In this document: one piece after another, positions 13,609-25,825 of the stretch | How the letters are laid out: each line of letters starts with the position of its first letter | Numbering within the stretch: the stretch's first letter is position 1 | DNA from: Mortierella sp. BCC40632 | Taxonomy: Eukaryota > Mortierellomycota > Mortierellomycetes > Mortierellales > Mortierellaceae | Assembly (NCBI GenBank): GCA_011634665.1 | Contig: WAEK01000001.1 | Coordinates: forward strand, 3,620,501-3,684,500 | Length of the DNA: 64,000 nt | Direction: 5' to 3' | Translations under genes and position numbers: made by a program | Notes under the pieces: generated by a model | Seen by the model: only the letters and a program-made list of their open reading frames with translations | Told to the model about the DNA's origin: nothing | Databases searched by the model: none

Positions 13609-14583
13609 TCCGATTCAATTATCAACAAAACTTCAGATCAAGTAAAGAGTGAACACATACAATGTCGGTTGCCATCGAGACATGTCCGAGGATGAGATCC
13701 TTGCTATAGAGTTCATCATCCTCATCGACCTTCTCAGATGACTGGGGCATGACAACATCCTCAGTGATGCGAGGCAAGCTAGAGACGATCCGCGGTCAGT
13801 AATCAAGTATTGGTCAGCCAGATACCGAGTTTTCTTTCTTTTCCCTGATACGGAAAAAAAAAATCTGTCCATGAAAGCAGTTCTATTTTGGCTGACATCT
13901 TACTTGTAAACATCGCCAAACTTGTCTGCTGTCACAATGTACGAAGAGTCCTTGCTAAAGTCAAGTCCATTCGAACGACGCTCCAATGATCTAGAATGCC
14001 AAAAAAAGACGAAGTGGTATTCATTGTTTACTAAAAGTCATCCACCAAAAAAAAACTCCCCCGCGAAAAGCAAACAAGGCAATTCGTTCTTTCATACCTC
14101 GATCCAAGGCACTTCCAAGACTCTGTATCCCAGAGCTTCAAGATCTTGTCATCAGCAGCCGTGGCAAGGAAGGAGCCATCATGGCTAATGGCCAGAACAG
14201 AGATGATCGCCTTGTTTTCCTCCTGAGGATCGGGCGAGTTGCTCAAAGGCTGAAACTCAAGATCTCCCGACTCACGACCTTCCTCGAGAGCTACCGAGCT
14301 AGCGACAATAGATCCAGTCCTGAAGGCAACAACAACAAAGGAGAAGAAGAAGAAGAAAGAGAGGATCAAGTGGAATACTATTGTTTAGCTTTCTATCTTT
14401 TCGCCGCGTGGAGAGTACTTTAACTCGGTCATAGAGAGAAAAAAAAGGATGAGCGGTTGACAAAAAAAAAGATAATAAAGACGCATACTTGGCATCAACA
14501 ATGTGCATGTGCTCACCGAAAGTGAGAACGAGCTGGTCCTTTGTAGGATGGCGCAGGATATGGCTGAATGGCAACAGTGGCAT
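12434..14583 (-). CDS. TRM82: Trm82/WDR4-type WD protein, tRNA m7G46 methyltransferase subunit
   Basis: Seven exons on the minus strand: 14489-14583, 14098-14319, 13904-13990, 13661-13778, 13404-13516, 13056-13286, 12434-12920, all GT...AG and in phase, 450 residues. WD-repeat signatures are visible ([27 protein letters not shown], split here as [12 protein letters not shown] and [24 protein letters not shown]). The diagnostic Trm82 segment [14 protein letters not shown]...[10 protein letters not shown] lies in the exon pair 13404-13516 and 13056-13286. With the catalytic Trm8 it forms the tRNA (guanine-46-N7) methyltransferase. An acidic, Ala-rich insertion lies in the last blade, and the C-terminus is basic (KKRKRSSRR), a possible nuclear signal. 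The ATG at 14581-14583 was chosen because conserved sequence begins directly after it; an in-frame upstream ATG-like codon lies in low-complexity sequence. Confidence 0.93.
13574..13607. repeat. poly(T) run in a TRM82 intron
   Basis: About 30 T on the plus strand (sense poly(A) for TRM82) in the intron between exons 4 and 5. Confidence 0.85.
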
Positions 14584-14775
14584 CTTTTTGTGAATTGGGC
14601 AGAGAGCGATGTGATCAGGGCTTTTTTTTTCCACATCGACAAACAAGACACACTCGAGTGGGCCGCTACAAAAGGTCAGTCACACTCTTCTCTTTGTTCC
14701 TCTTCCTCCTACTCCTACTCCTACTTCTCCGCACATTCGAGAGAGTGCGCGTGTGTGTTCTCCACTACGCTACAC

Positions 14776-14825
<50 letters not shown>

Positions 14826-15144
14826 AAGAGAGAAAGTGGCCCTGCAGCCCTCGAGACACTCACTGAGGAAAGAGACAGGACAAGGGCGCAACGAGGGGAC
14901 GGAGAGAGTGGTGCGACGCGGGCGTTGAAGGCGGAGCCCCCGTGGGCGGCGTGCAGGACTGCTGAACGAGACGCACAACCTCCACCTCTTCTTACCGCTG
15001 CTGTTCCTTGCTTCTCCCCATCACCACATTCATTCTTTTCTCTCTTTTCTTTCTTTTCTTTTCTTTCCTTTCCTACCTTCCTCGACGCCTCAAAGAACCA
15101 TCCCGTCGTCGCTCTTCTCCATCGTCCACGCCACTGCGCATCCA
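14584..15144. promoter_or_regulatory. divergent promoter region, TRM82 and alpha-arrestin
   Basis: 560 bp between two divergent starts. It contains a (GA)n array at about 14777-14836 and a TTTC/TC-rich stretch at 15030-15080. Long ORFs on both strands here are microsatellite products. No defined factor site is recognised. Confidence 0.5.
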
Positions 15145-16702
15145 ATGACTCCACACATGCGCCCCGTTCGCGATCCGTGCCGCGCCGGGGTCGAGGTCGG
15201 CCCAAGCGAGCACATGCATGAATCCCCAGAGACAGAAGAGCTCTCGCCATCCTATGCAGACATCCACCAACACCGTAGAGTCAACGCGCTCAGCCTTGTC
15301 GACAACCTAGCACCACCACCGCTCATGGGCCCTGATGACACACATGAAGACATGGAGGCACCTTCGTATACATTCCAAGCGACAGTCGCGCACAACATTG
15401 CTGTCGTTGGCTCACCATTGCTACCACCACCGCCACTCGAGGAAGCACCCCCACCACCTGGGTCACCACCGCCACCCCTGTCCTGTGATGTAGATACGTC
15501 TGTTTGTGCTGACCAGGGCGATGACGATAATGACGACCAAGACCAGGAAGAGGAGCAGGAAGAACCCCCCCTCAAGACAAAGCCGCAAGACGATGTCCCC
15601 GCCACGTTCATCACTCCTTCGGGACTCTGTGCCTCTCTCGAGCTCGAGACGGATACGATCGAGATCTATGATCGTTCGAACGAAAGCTTCCTGTACACTC
15701 TCAAGGGTAGCGTCGAGCTCGACTGGGCCGGGGACAAGGAAGTGCTTCTCCGAGATGCAAGAATCGACTTTATGGGCTATGCAGTGCGTTGGCCTTCTTG
15801 TTCTGTTGGCTGGGAAAGAGAAGAGAGGAAAAAAAAAATCGCGTTGGTTGACCCACCCTTGGAGGAAGGTCTGAATGACTGGACTGCATCAGCACTTGCA
15901 TTACTAACCCTTCTTTATCGTTCCATGGCACCCTTGCCTGTGGCATGACAAATCCTTTATTTTATTTGCCTTTTGGCGGCCCGATTAGGATACGGCATTG
16001 TTGAGGCATGAAGCTGGAGGATCCAACTCGACAGAAGTACCTGTTCACCATACACACGACTATATCCCAACGCCGATGGTTCTCTCACCTCCAACCCGGT
16101 CATCGGCCTCCCCTTCTGTCTCTCCATCCCCACCGTCATCCTCCAACACAAGCAACCAACCTACAGTCGATAACATTGTAGAGGAGACAGGCGAGATATT
16201 GGCAGATCCGCAGCACCATAAATCCTTGGCTATCGATCTCTCACTCCCTGGACACTTGCCCGACAGTATTGATCTCACGATAGGCAGGATCCGATATGAA
16301 CTCCAAATCAGTCTTGAAGTAACCATGGAGCCAGGCACGGGCAACTCGGTGACTGAAAAGATTATCCTCCGACGGCCCGTGCTTATCCACCGGATCGTGT
16401 ATCCCTCGGCGCATCTTCAGCCCAGGGTGGCGATGGGACTGGACAGCGGCGGAGTGGAGATCCAGGTCAAGGTGCCGAGGCTATTGCATTGTGAGAACAC
16501 CTTGTTGGCTGTTGAGATCTATGCAAAACCAAGAACTCGAACTGTAAAGCTGCGCAAGGCCAAAGTAGTGTTTGAGCAAATCGAGACGGACAGGTATGAT
16601 CTTGTCTAGAATCCCCTCATTTTGAGTGGTCCTGTCTTCTCTGTCGTGGAGTGAAAACCTTTTGTCATCACACTACTACACACACACACACACTCTCTCT
16701 CT

Positions 16703-16737
<35 letters not shown>

Positions 16738-18430
16738 TGGTGACAATGACATGACAAATACCCTCTATATTTATATTTCTCTCGCTCTCTCTATTACAAT
16801 TAGGTATCATCGATCCGCCTCCATATCCACAGTCCCCAGGGCCGTTGTCCCAGTCGCAACGGCTATGGGTACCTCTTCAGCCACCTCGCCCCCACCTCCG
16901 CTTCATTCGCCGCCAATCCGACCAGCCCAAACACAAGCGACGAGACCCCCACCTGTACCTCGGCTCTTGACCAGGAACATTGCACAACCACTGGAAGTAG
17001 AATTTGAAGAACCCACGACCGAGGAACTGGAGACACAGACTCTAAATCTTCAGTTGGTCCTTTCACCAGAACTGTGTGTCGATGTACAATGTGGGTGGTT
17101 ACAGATCAGTCACTTGTTGAGGATTGAGATTGAGTATTCCATGGAAGACGAGGCTTATATGACGCCTCCACCTCAAACACCCACCCCGGCCTCAGCCTTA
17201 GTCGCCGGTGGTGCCCTACTTATACCACCAGCCCTGCCTGCGCCACCAGCTCCTCCCACCTCCCCGCCACCACCCATAGCCAACATTTCTTTGGGGCAAA
17301 CAACAGGGCCAACGGTGACTGAGGAAGAAGTAGAAGAAGTTTTGAGTGAACCACGTCGTCGACCCTTGAATCCTTTGCTTGCCTCCGCTTCTGAAATATC
17401 TTCAGTCAGAGATGTACAGCCATCCCCCATACCAGACTCGGACATTTGTCCAGCCCAGACACAGGCCTCACCTCCACCTGCACCGATGGTTCAAAAACAA
17501 AAAGAGGAAGAAGTATGGGAGGAATTAGAAGGATCGGCCCTCAACGAGGCCCCACCACCTCCACATGAAGATACTGTGGATTCTTCACAATATGTCAATG
17601 GATATTTGGATCAAGCATCGAGTATAGATCAAGAAGAACGACCTTTGTATTCAGCAATGGATGAGAAGAAGGCTCTTCGGGATCGAGAAATTGAGAATGA
17701 GGGTAGTGGACCCTCGGCAGTTCCGATCGTACAGTCTACATTACCGAATCAGGATTCGTTGCTCCCACCTCCACCTCCACCATCATCACAGCCACTTCAA
17801 CCATCAGGAGAGTCTTTACAACCTCCACAAGTGCTATCATCGCATGGACCATCGTTGAATGTGGATACGACTCGACATCCACCTAAATTCCAAACCTTGA
17901 CGTCTGTCCAGTCCTCTTCAGCTGCGTCTACAACAGCCATGACTGTGAGGAGCACAGAAGGGGTAGCAGCAGCGGCGGCAGCAGCAGCGACAGTGGCAGA
18001 GGCAGAGGCAGCAGCCACTTCATACTTGAACCTTTCTTTTGCGATGGAGGAGATTCCTGTGCGAGTGGTTCGAGTGGTGAACACGGCGTTAGTGGATGCG
18101 TCGACGATTGCACAAGCGGCTGTAAATGAGAATGAACCGGTGTTACCGACGTATGAGAGTGTGATCGAGGCGACGGGTTTACCGGCATATGCGGAAGAAA
18201 AATTGGAGGAGGAACATGAAGAAGCAGAAGCGAGTGGAACGGCCATGGGGGTATTGGGAGGGCCTGCGCGTCGACTGGAAGGAGGATGCGGGGAAAAAAA
18301 AATAATATTTTTTTTTTGCATTTTACTTTTTTTTTTTTTCTTTTTTTTGCTTTTTGCTTTTTTGTTTTTTTTGATCTCCTTGACCAAAAAAAAAAAAATT
18401 GTCCCATTTTTTCCCTGTTTTTCATTATGA
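15145..18430 (+). CDS. alpha-arrestin (ART-type ubiquitin-ligase adaptor)
   Basis: Three exons, 15145-15783, 15989-16593 and 16804-18430, in phase, about 956 residues as read. Blocks typical of the arrestin fold are visible. The N-domain start lies at about residues 168-213, with the VELDWAG and RDARIDFMGY strands. The N-domain end in exon 2 includes LAIDLSLPGHLPDS. The C-domain runs through LVLSPELCVDVQCGWLQISHLL in exon 3 (segments SPELCVDV and LQISHLL). A tail PY-like cluster, PVLPTYESVIEATGLPAY, is typical of alpha-arrestins that recruit Rsp5/Nedd4 to plasma-membrane transporters. Pro-rich and Ala-repeat linkers surround the domains. The first donor is a weak GTGCGT. The frame runs through a 9-A run at 18294-18302 into an implausible Phe-rich tail; one base fewer gives an immediate TAA, so the true end is probably about 18303. 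It is convergent with the Scy1 gene. Confidence 0.82.
16704..16733. repeat. A30 homopolymer with CA/TC arrays in an arrestin intron
   Basis: A (CA)n then (TC)n array at about 16678-16703 runs straight into 30 A. All of it lies inside the intron between exons 2 and 3. Confidence 0.9.
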
Positions 18431-18638
18431 ATGTAATAAGAGAGACTCTTTTTTTTTCAATGAAAGGGAGGGGGGAGGGGAGGGGAATAAACAAACAAAT
18501 AAAATGAATGGCAACCTTTGAATAGGACGAGGAGATGATAGTTCTTTTTATTTTATTTTATTTTTTTTTAATATTATTGTTGAGAAAAAAAAGTTCAGTA
18601 AAGATAAAGAGAGTGAGAAAGGTATGTTGTGGTCGGGT

Positions 18639-19142
18639 TTAGATCTTTTTAGCCCCAAGTGTGTTGCCATCTTTCCGCTTCTCCTTGGCTTCGGCCATTC
18701 TCTACACAGAGGTCATTGGTAAGAGGAAAGGAAGAGAGAAGGAGATGAAGCGTATTTAGTGACCAATGCTTCAAAAAAAAAAAAAAAAAAAAAAAAAAAA
18801 GGAAACTTACCAGACGACGCTCTTCACGCCTCCTTGCCATCTCGGCCGATTTTTTCTTCCTTGCTCATGACACCTGCCATACTTGTCGAGGTAGGAGTGG
18901 TCGAGGCAACTGAGGCTGTCGATCCTGTCGAAGAAGGTCGACTCATTGCTGGCTTGAGAGTCGACGACAAGGGACGTCCTGTAGTTCCAGAAGTTGGTGT
19001 ATTCGAGACATTCAAACTCTTGAACAAATCATCATCTCCTGCCCACGCATCTAGTAGAAGGGGAGAGAGGAACCAAGGAAACAGAGGGCGTGAGTTTTTT
19101 CCCATTTTTTTGTTTGTATACCACATCCAGACTCACTCTTTT

Positions 19143-19177
<35 letters not shown>

Positions 19178-22100
19178 ACCTGCGTCATCCATGGCACCAA
19201 AGCCGAGTCTTGACGAAGCCTTGTTTCCACCTCCCAAGGACATGGAAGAACCAGCACTTGTCGAGGACTTGATTCCAAACGAACCTGCAGGCCTCATAGT
19301 CGAGCCACTTGGCATCGGTGAAGGAGTGGATGGTTCAAAGGATGCGGACGAGTTATCCATGGGTTCGAACCCTTCGTCCGCAAACAGATCGTCATCTTCA
19401 TTACCCCATCCCCCTCCACTTCCTCCTCCACTTGCCAATTCATCGGCTTCCACGGCTGCCAGCGCAGAGGAATACCGGTTCACTGCAAATCCATCTGCAG
19501 GCTGACGACGGTCATTCATGCTAGATGCAATCTGAAGCCCATTTGACGATGATGACGATGCGTTGGATAAGGACATACCACTACCCGATGTAGAAGAAGT
19601 GATTTTGGACCCTCCAGAAGGAGTAGGGGTATTGATGGGAGAAGAGCCATTGCTGTTGTTGTTGTTGGTCTGTGGTTGCATCTCGCCTGTAACAAGTTTC
19701 TTTGTAATGGAAGAAACGGCCCAGCCTGCCCAAGTCTCTGAAGAAGGCGTTGAAGGTGTAGTGGACCGTGCGCCAGCACCATTGCCATTAGGACTATCCC
19801 GACCCGAATCTACAATAGCTGAATCGGGCATGCTTTCAACCAACTTTTCGACTCGCCTCGTAAATGTCTCTAGCGATTTCATTGCCTGAACACGCACAAT
19901 CCTGGCAAGTGATTATCATGGTTGATTTGAAGAGTGTGTGGGGGGGGGGATAAAGAGAAAACGTCGTTAGAAAGGAGAAAGAGCAAGAAAAAGAAAAAGA
20001 AAAAAAAAGGAACTCGAGATCAATTCTGCTTACTTTTCGGTATCAATAAGCGTAAGCGAAATGCAGGGTATAATTCGTGTTGCAATATCGTTTCTTTCGT
20101 AAGATTCACATGTAGCTAATAGAACAGATCCATTCCCCACCCAAAAAAAGGAACATCTTTAGTTAGAGAGAGAGGAGGAGGGAATATTTGAAACAAATGA
20201 ACAAACAAGGTTCTGAGGGTTTACCATTCAATGCCATAAGACTGGCGACACGAGCATGAGCAAAGGGATCCCTCAGACTACGAGTGAATGCTGGCACCAA
20301 GATTTTAGCTTTCATCTATTTTAAAGAATTGGCAAGAGAAAGGGAGAGAATTAGTCGCTGATATCACCAAGCATTTCCCACAAAGATTCCGCCTCAATTT
20401 CTTTAGTAAAAAAAAAGTGTCCTCAAATGACCCTTACGCCATCGTTCAGATACTTGGCAATCTTGCCAAGACAGATCACAGTGTTGGTACGGATACCTGG
20501 CTCTTCATCCGTCTGAAGTTTGCCTAGGTATCTCAAGAGTTCGTAGTTGATCGTCTTATCCGTCAATTTCCCGATGATCAACAGGACCGACTTGACTGTC
20601 CACTCTCGAATGATCGGTGCAGTGTCCGTGAAACCCAATGCCTACCAGAGGAACAATCATTTCGTGAAGAAATTACATAGCAAGGTGAGCAACGCGAGAA
20701 GAGAAAAGAAAGCAAGGCATATCTGTTTCTTGATTAAAAAAAAAAAAAAAAAAAAAAAAACATACCATGCTGGGAAAGATCTTATCATTGACCACTTTCT
20801 TGTTGATACGCTCAATAAACCCATTCAAGTTCTCCAACAAACTCAATCGGATCGTCCGATCCGTCGACGAAAACATCTTGACCAACACATTGCCAATTAA
20901 ATTATCATAATCCTGATCATCCAACCCTTTACCAATCTTGATAATCGGTGGCAACACCTTGGCTCCACCAGATCCATACTCAAGCGCTTGAACCAATTCG
21001 GGCAAAATCTTGTATTTGCAAAACTCGGCCGGGTATTGCTCAATCTGAAGATCCAGTTTCCGGAGGAACACATCGCGTTGCATGGATTCCTTGACCGAAA
21101 AGTTTTCAAGAAACATGACTGCCTGAATCAAATCGATCTGGAAAAATCCCTTGGCCTGTAGACCCTTGTCCAAAAAGTCGCCTACGCTGGGTCTTGTCTT
21201 GGGGTCTGGGCGGAGCAAATTCCTGTAGAAGGGAACCATCTCAGATGGGATGTTTCCTGGGTTGGCGAGTTGCTCCGATGTAGTAAAGGTTCCGTTGTAG
21301 GCTTCATAGATCAAACAAGCATAATGCCACGTATCCGTTGACCACAGCTCGTATCTAGAGTTGATGATTTTTTTTTATCGTTCAATTCATTTGTGAGCAT
21401 CTCATGCAGTCAAGTTTAGAGTTATTCCAACTCTTTCCATCTGCTTTGCAGACCATCCCAAACGGTAAAGATTATAGCACACTTACTCTTTGACGACATT
21501 CCATGATCGCTTTCTGACTTCTGGAGGCGCATAACGGTTTGAATCTGGCACTAATCCCGCAAAGGTCTAAGAGGGTGGGTAAGAAAAGACAGCAACATGA
21601 TCAAAAAGAGACAAGGAGAGAGAAAGATGAGGCGTCATTGATTAGTACGGTGAGACGAAAAGAGCGAGAGAAAAAAAAAATAGATCGTAATAGGTGGGAG
21701 TCAGCACGACTTACGAGAATGGCTGGCTGGTCTTCTTTGAGCGAAGACAACAACTCGAACCCTCCGACCTTCCATTCTCCAGATTTTGTAAGAAAGATAG
21801 ACGAAGGACGGATGTTGCCATGGATAAAGGAGGCGCCGACAGTCAGGAACTTGAGAACATTCTACTCAAAAAAAAAAATGTGTGAGTGGGTGGTGCTGTC
21901 ATTTTTTTTCTTTTCTGGTATTAAAAAAAAAAAAAGAGTATCTGGTTACATACAGCAACTTTGTAAAGACCCCAGCGGATCAAGTTGGGATCCATGCTGG
22001 AGCGTAGATGGTCCTGAAGTGGCGTCACAGCGTCCGTGACAATGTAGATATAAGACTCTGTCTAAATTCAAGCGTAACACAAAGAAAAAAAAAAAAAAAA

Positions 22101-22395
22101 AAAGGAAATCGTTTAAGCTCAAAATAAAAACGCCATCATGAAATCTGTTTTTTCTTCTGAGCAAAGGTCCCGATGGAATGATGATGATGACCATGACCAT
22201 GATTATACCTCGACGCCATCGATGTACTTGATAAGATCAGGATGTCGGATGGTCCTGAATTTTTTGAAAGCATTCCTGGCAAGAGGTAACTTGTCCCGTT
22301 GGCGAACAGAGTCGAAGCAGAGGATCGAGACGGGTGAATTGTCCTCCTAAAAAGATGTGCATGGTTGACATATGAAAACCAAAAAGTTAGCTACA

Positions 22396-22429
<34 letters not shown>

Positions 22430-22719
22430 GGCGGAGAAGGGTCTCTTGAACATTGGATTGCAATGTAGAGACAGAGCTGAGTTTGCTGGAAAGAAAGAGG
22501 CGATGCGGAGAGTGAGGTGGATGTGTGACGCCTCTCTCAGAAGGAGGAGGAGTGTCTCTTTTTCACTTATTTTACCCGTTTGGTGCCTTTGTGAAGTGAC
22601 CAGATGGCCGAGTCGAACGAGTCAACGCGATCACCAATGTTGTATGGGAACGAAGGAATGTCCTTGCCGAGGACCACCCGTGAGAGGGTTGACTTGACAA
22701 AGTCTGTGAGATAGGCCAT
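18639..22719 (-). CDS. SCY1: Scy1/SCYL1-type pseudokinase with HEAT repeats; frame broken near 3' end
   Basis: Twelve exons on the minus strand: 22576-22719, 22209-22346, 21954-22061, 21715-21861, 21487-21566, 20766-21354, 20438-20641, 20225-20315, 20034-20115, 19180-19901, 18811-19050, 18639-18701. The kinase-like domain lacks catalytic features: HGN replaces HRD and GGF replaces DFG, and the VAIK lysine is absent. HEAT-type repeats follow (for example TVKSVLLIIGKL, NTVICLGKIAKYL), then a Ser-rich linker and a basic C-terminus (MARRREERR, then MAEAKEKRKDG). Scy1 proteins bind COPI/Golgi membranes, and yeast Cex1 also acts in tRNA export. Every phase closes except inside exon 11, where a run of six T (18851-18856, sense A) shifts the frame by one and gives a stop at 18824. 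Dropping one base makes the whole model 868 codons with a conserved-looking end. I read this as a homopolymer indel or recent frameshift. Confidence 0.88.
18851..18856 (-). other. frameshifting homopolymer in SCY1 exon 11
   Basis: Six T on the plus strand. With five, the frame continues into the basic Arg-rich segment, a GTAAGT donor at 18805-18810 and the last exon. With six it ends after about nine more codons at 18824. Confidence 0.6.
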
Positions 22720-23014
22720 GCAGATCCAGCGGCGATGGAGAAAGAAAAAAGAGGGATTGGATTGGAGAAAAAGAGAAAAAGGATGAGATGATGGAAAAGA
22801 GAGGAGAGAGAGTGAGATAGTGAGAGCAAGTCCAGCGTCGGTTCTCTCCTCAGTCCTATTTTTTTTTTTTTTTTTAAGCCCAGTCAGTCTTCTCTCTGGG
22901 TAGCCACGAGTGATCAAGTGCTCTCTCGCTCTCTCGCTCTTGTCGACGTGGCTGAGGCGCAGAGGTCGATTTTCCAGGCACGATCCACCCATCCTCTCCT
23001 GTCTGTGCTTTTCT

Positions 23015-23058
<44 letters not shown>

Positions 23059-23119
23059 CTTCCACACACCATTGCCGCGCCTCATTTTTATTTCTCTAGA
23101 GTTTATTTAACAATCATTA
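22720..23119. promoter_or_regulatory. SCY1 upstream region
   Basis: 400 bp between SCY1 and the 3' end of the hydrolase gene (tandem minus orientation). Holds poly(T) at about 22859-22875 and a (TC)n array at about 23016-23057. No other element recognised. Confidence 0.5.
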
Positions 23120-25210
23120 TCATACAACCTTGGTATCTTCACTCTCTACAACCGTTGTATCAGATCCACTCCTCTCCTCCTCCTCTTCTCCATCTTCTTC
23201 GCTGCCCTCAACTTCCAACTCTTCTACCTCCTTCTCAGTCCTTCCTAATGACTGCCCTGAACCCTCGCCCTTAGACTCTCGCCGATCCAAAAACTCTTTC
23301 ATCCGCTCAAGCGCCATATTCGTTTCTGGTAGGAATGGGATCGCTTGAAAGACATGGACCATTCCTGGATACATGTCCAGCTCTACAGGACATTCATCAC
23401 ACTCTTGCTTCTGACTCGAACCACGACGCGCCTCGATCATTGCTCGTGCAGGGTGTGAAGAGATCATTGAGTCTGCTATGGATCCAGAAGAGGATTCAAC
23501 CGGAGAACCTTTAGAGGAGGTTGCCAGGACCGTAGTGGATCTGAATGGTAGTCTGTTGGCGGATGGAGCACGCATCCGACCTCGGGCTTTGAACGTATAC
23601 AAAAGACATTCGTCCCGTAGTCGTTCGGCTTCGCCGCATTGGATTAGAATGGGTGGTAATCGTTCCAGGTTCCCAAAGAGGGGTGAGATGTAAGGGTGAC
23701 GGACCAAGGTCCGGGCCCTATCCCGGCCAGAACAGTAGAACGAAATGGGATTGAACTTGTCCTCAAGTCGAGGTGGTCGGGGCAAGTAATCCATTGAGTT
23801 GCTCTCCCAAGAGTCGCAACTCATCGTCAGATCAAGCCATGGCTAACAGAGAAAGAAAAAAAAAGAAAAAAGAAAGGGAGAAGAAAAGGGTCAGAAAGGG
23901 TTTAAAAGGGTCAGTGCTTACAGGCATATGATTGCGCCTTGATTGGAGGCGAGGGTGGAAGGGGCAGTTTAGTTCTTCGCCATTTTGAAGAGAGTGAGGA
24001 GTAGGAGAAGGGGCTGAGAGTACGGCTTCTCCTCCTTACCCCACTCTACTTCACTCTAACTCCGGCTCCACTAGCCCTCCGATCGCATCTGACAGAATAT
24101 CTTTCTCTCCTTCCAGGCTTCCTCCCCCTTTCCTCCCCCTCTTCCCCAAAGAAAAAAAAAGACACCACCTACCGAGAGGAGGATGGCATCTGCAGCGCTA
24201 GTCAGCTGGTGGTCGCGGTGGAACATCATCAACGCGATCGATAGGCCGCCACCAGCCGAATCACCCGCAATGGTGACATTCCTTGGATCGAACCCATACC
24301 CGTCAGCAGCCGTCAGATAACTGAATGCGTGCGCTACATCTTGTAGTCCTGCTGGGAATGGATGTTCGGGAGCTAGCCGGTAATCCACCGCTGTATGTAG
24401 AAAAACGGAGTGTCAACACAACTGTGGCTCTCGTATCAATGACAAAAAAAAAATTGAACGAGACCTACCAAAGACTCGTCTTCCTGTGGCACGAGAGATA
24501 CGCCAGAGCATCTCACGATGGGTATAGGTACTGCAAAGCATGTATCCGCCTCCATGGACATAGAATATCACTTTCTCGCCCTCTCTTGCTGCTACACTTG
24601 GCAATGGAGATGACTTTGCCGTCGAGGCCAATGGTCTCTGGACAACCCGTGTCCATACTTTCGAGTCCGTGACCCATTGACCTGGAACGGACCTTTGACC
24701 ACTCTCGGTTTTATCCGCGGCCTCGAGAAGACCTGGGAACCCTCGGCCATGCTTGGGGATGGGGATTCGGAAAGGTAGGATATGCATTTGAGGTAACTTT
24801 GGTAGACAATAAAAAAATGTGTCGATCACGGCTCGGATGGCAGGGATGTCTCCTACAATATACTCTTGGTAGTCATAAGTGGTCCGAATAACAGCCACGA
24901 AGACGGCAAGATGAACTGGCCAAGTAGGGACCGGGGGTGCTGTGAAGGGGTGTTTGATGATGACGGAGGCTCCAAGGGCCACGCTCCGAGAGAGAAACCG
25001 GAGATAGCGACGAAAGTTTCTGGCAAGTGGGAGTCGACTCCTTTGCCAACCATAGGCTGAGGAACCGATGCTGATACAGACTGTGCCACCAGCAACGGCA
25101 ACCGTGGTCGTTGTGACCGCGGCAGGGGTGCTGACAGTTTTGTTGTATGCCAGTGTCGGACATGACTGTGTGACCAACAGTGAGGGTTGTGGGAGAGAGA
25201 CCGAAGACAT
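23120..25210 (-). CDS. alpha/beta hydrolase, hormone-sensitive-lipase (GDXG) family
   Basis: Three exons on the minus strand, 24469-25210, 24173-24390 and 23120-23842, GT...AG and in phase, 560 residues. Family motifs occur in order: oxyanion-hole HGGG (about residues 219-222), DYRLAPEHPFPA, nucleophile GDSAGG (Ser about 292) and catalytic His in PGMVHVF (about 483). The acid residue is probably a Glu in GEAERLRDE (about 391-393), as in fungal members where GDAE replaces the bacterial DP. A Ser/Arg-rich insertion of roughly 60 residues separates the acid from the His block, and the C-terminal 50 residues are acidic and Ser-rich. The N-terminal 60 residues contain a hydrophobic Val/Ala/Gly stretch that may be a membrane anchor. 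Likely a lipase or esterase on lipid or steroid-type esters; the substrate cannot be read from sequence. The ATG at 25208-25210 is the first plausible start. Confidence 0.88.
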
Positions 25211-25825
25211 GATTGCTTCTATCGCCTTCGGAGTGTGAATGCGTGTGTGAGGAGAGAGTGGAGAATGGAGAGAGCGACGCGTCGTAGATCGACAACCACG
25301 AGGCTGTGGAGGAAGAAGCAAGAGAAAAATGTGAAGAGCAAAGGAGTAAGAATAATGGTTTGGACAGCAAGTGAAAGATGGTCGAGCTCTAGAAATGACT
25401 GGGGCCTTTATAAGAAAACAGGTGGGCAAACAGGGGAGATGGGAGTCAGCCGATCAGATCGCTGCTCGACTGACCCGCCCACGCAAGCCGGCTCGCTGGA
25501 TGGGCTGGCATGTGTGTGTTTGTGAGTATATTGTATGTTGTGGGGTGGAGATGAGGCACAATCCTCTCCTTCCACCAAGCGAGAGGTCCTCTCTTTTCCC
25601 CCTGGGCCTAGTCCACGACAGGCAAGCACAGGTCATTGGGCAGAGCCACTGGATGAGAGATGGCAAAGAGTTGTGGAGAAGAGTGGATGAATGACTGGAA
25701 CGACTTTTTTTTTTCTTTTTCTTCAGTCCTTTTCAGCCCCTCTACTCCCACACACTCCACCCCTCGCTGTCAGAGAGCAAAGAGAGAGAGGAAGGGGGGA
25801 AAGGGTGGGGTCTTTCCTTTCATCC
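25211..25825. promoter_or_regulatory. hydrolase upstream region
   Basis: 615 bp between the hydrolase start and the left edge of repeat copy A. Mixed-composition sequence with GA/CT-rich patches. No gene or defined site recognised; this is the boundary between core block and accessory island. Confidence 0.45.

Noticed and set aside
14765..15250. Overlapping ORFs on both strands upstream of the arrestin
   Set aside because: Low-complexity Ser-Leu or Arg-Glu translation of a GA array, without recognisable content.
16751..16803. ATG at 16751 as an independent start of the third arrestin exon
   Set aside because: The upstream bases are an intron with a good TTACAATTAG acceptor, and the exon continues the arrestin C-domain from exon 2 in phase.
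19358..19374. GGTTCGAACCC, a tRNA B-box-like sequence
   Set aside because: Lies within a well-supported SCY1 exon, with no A box or cloverleaf around it.
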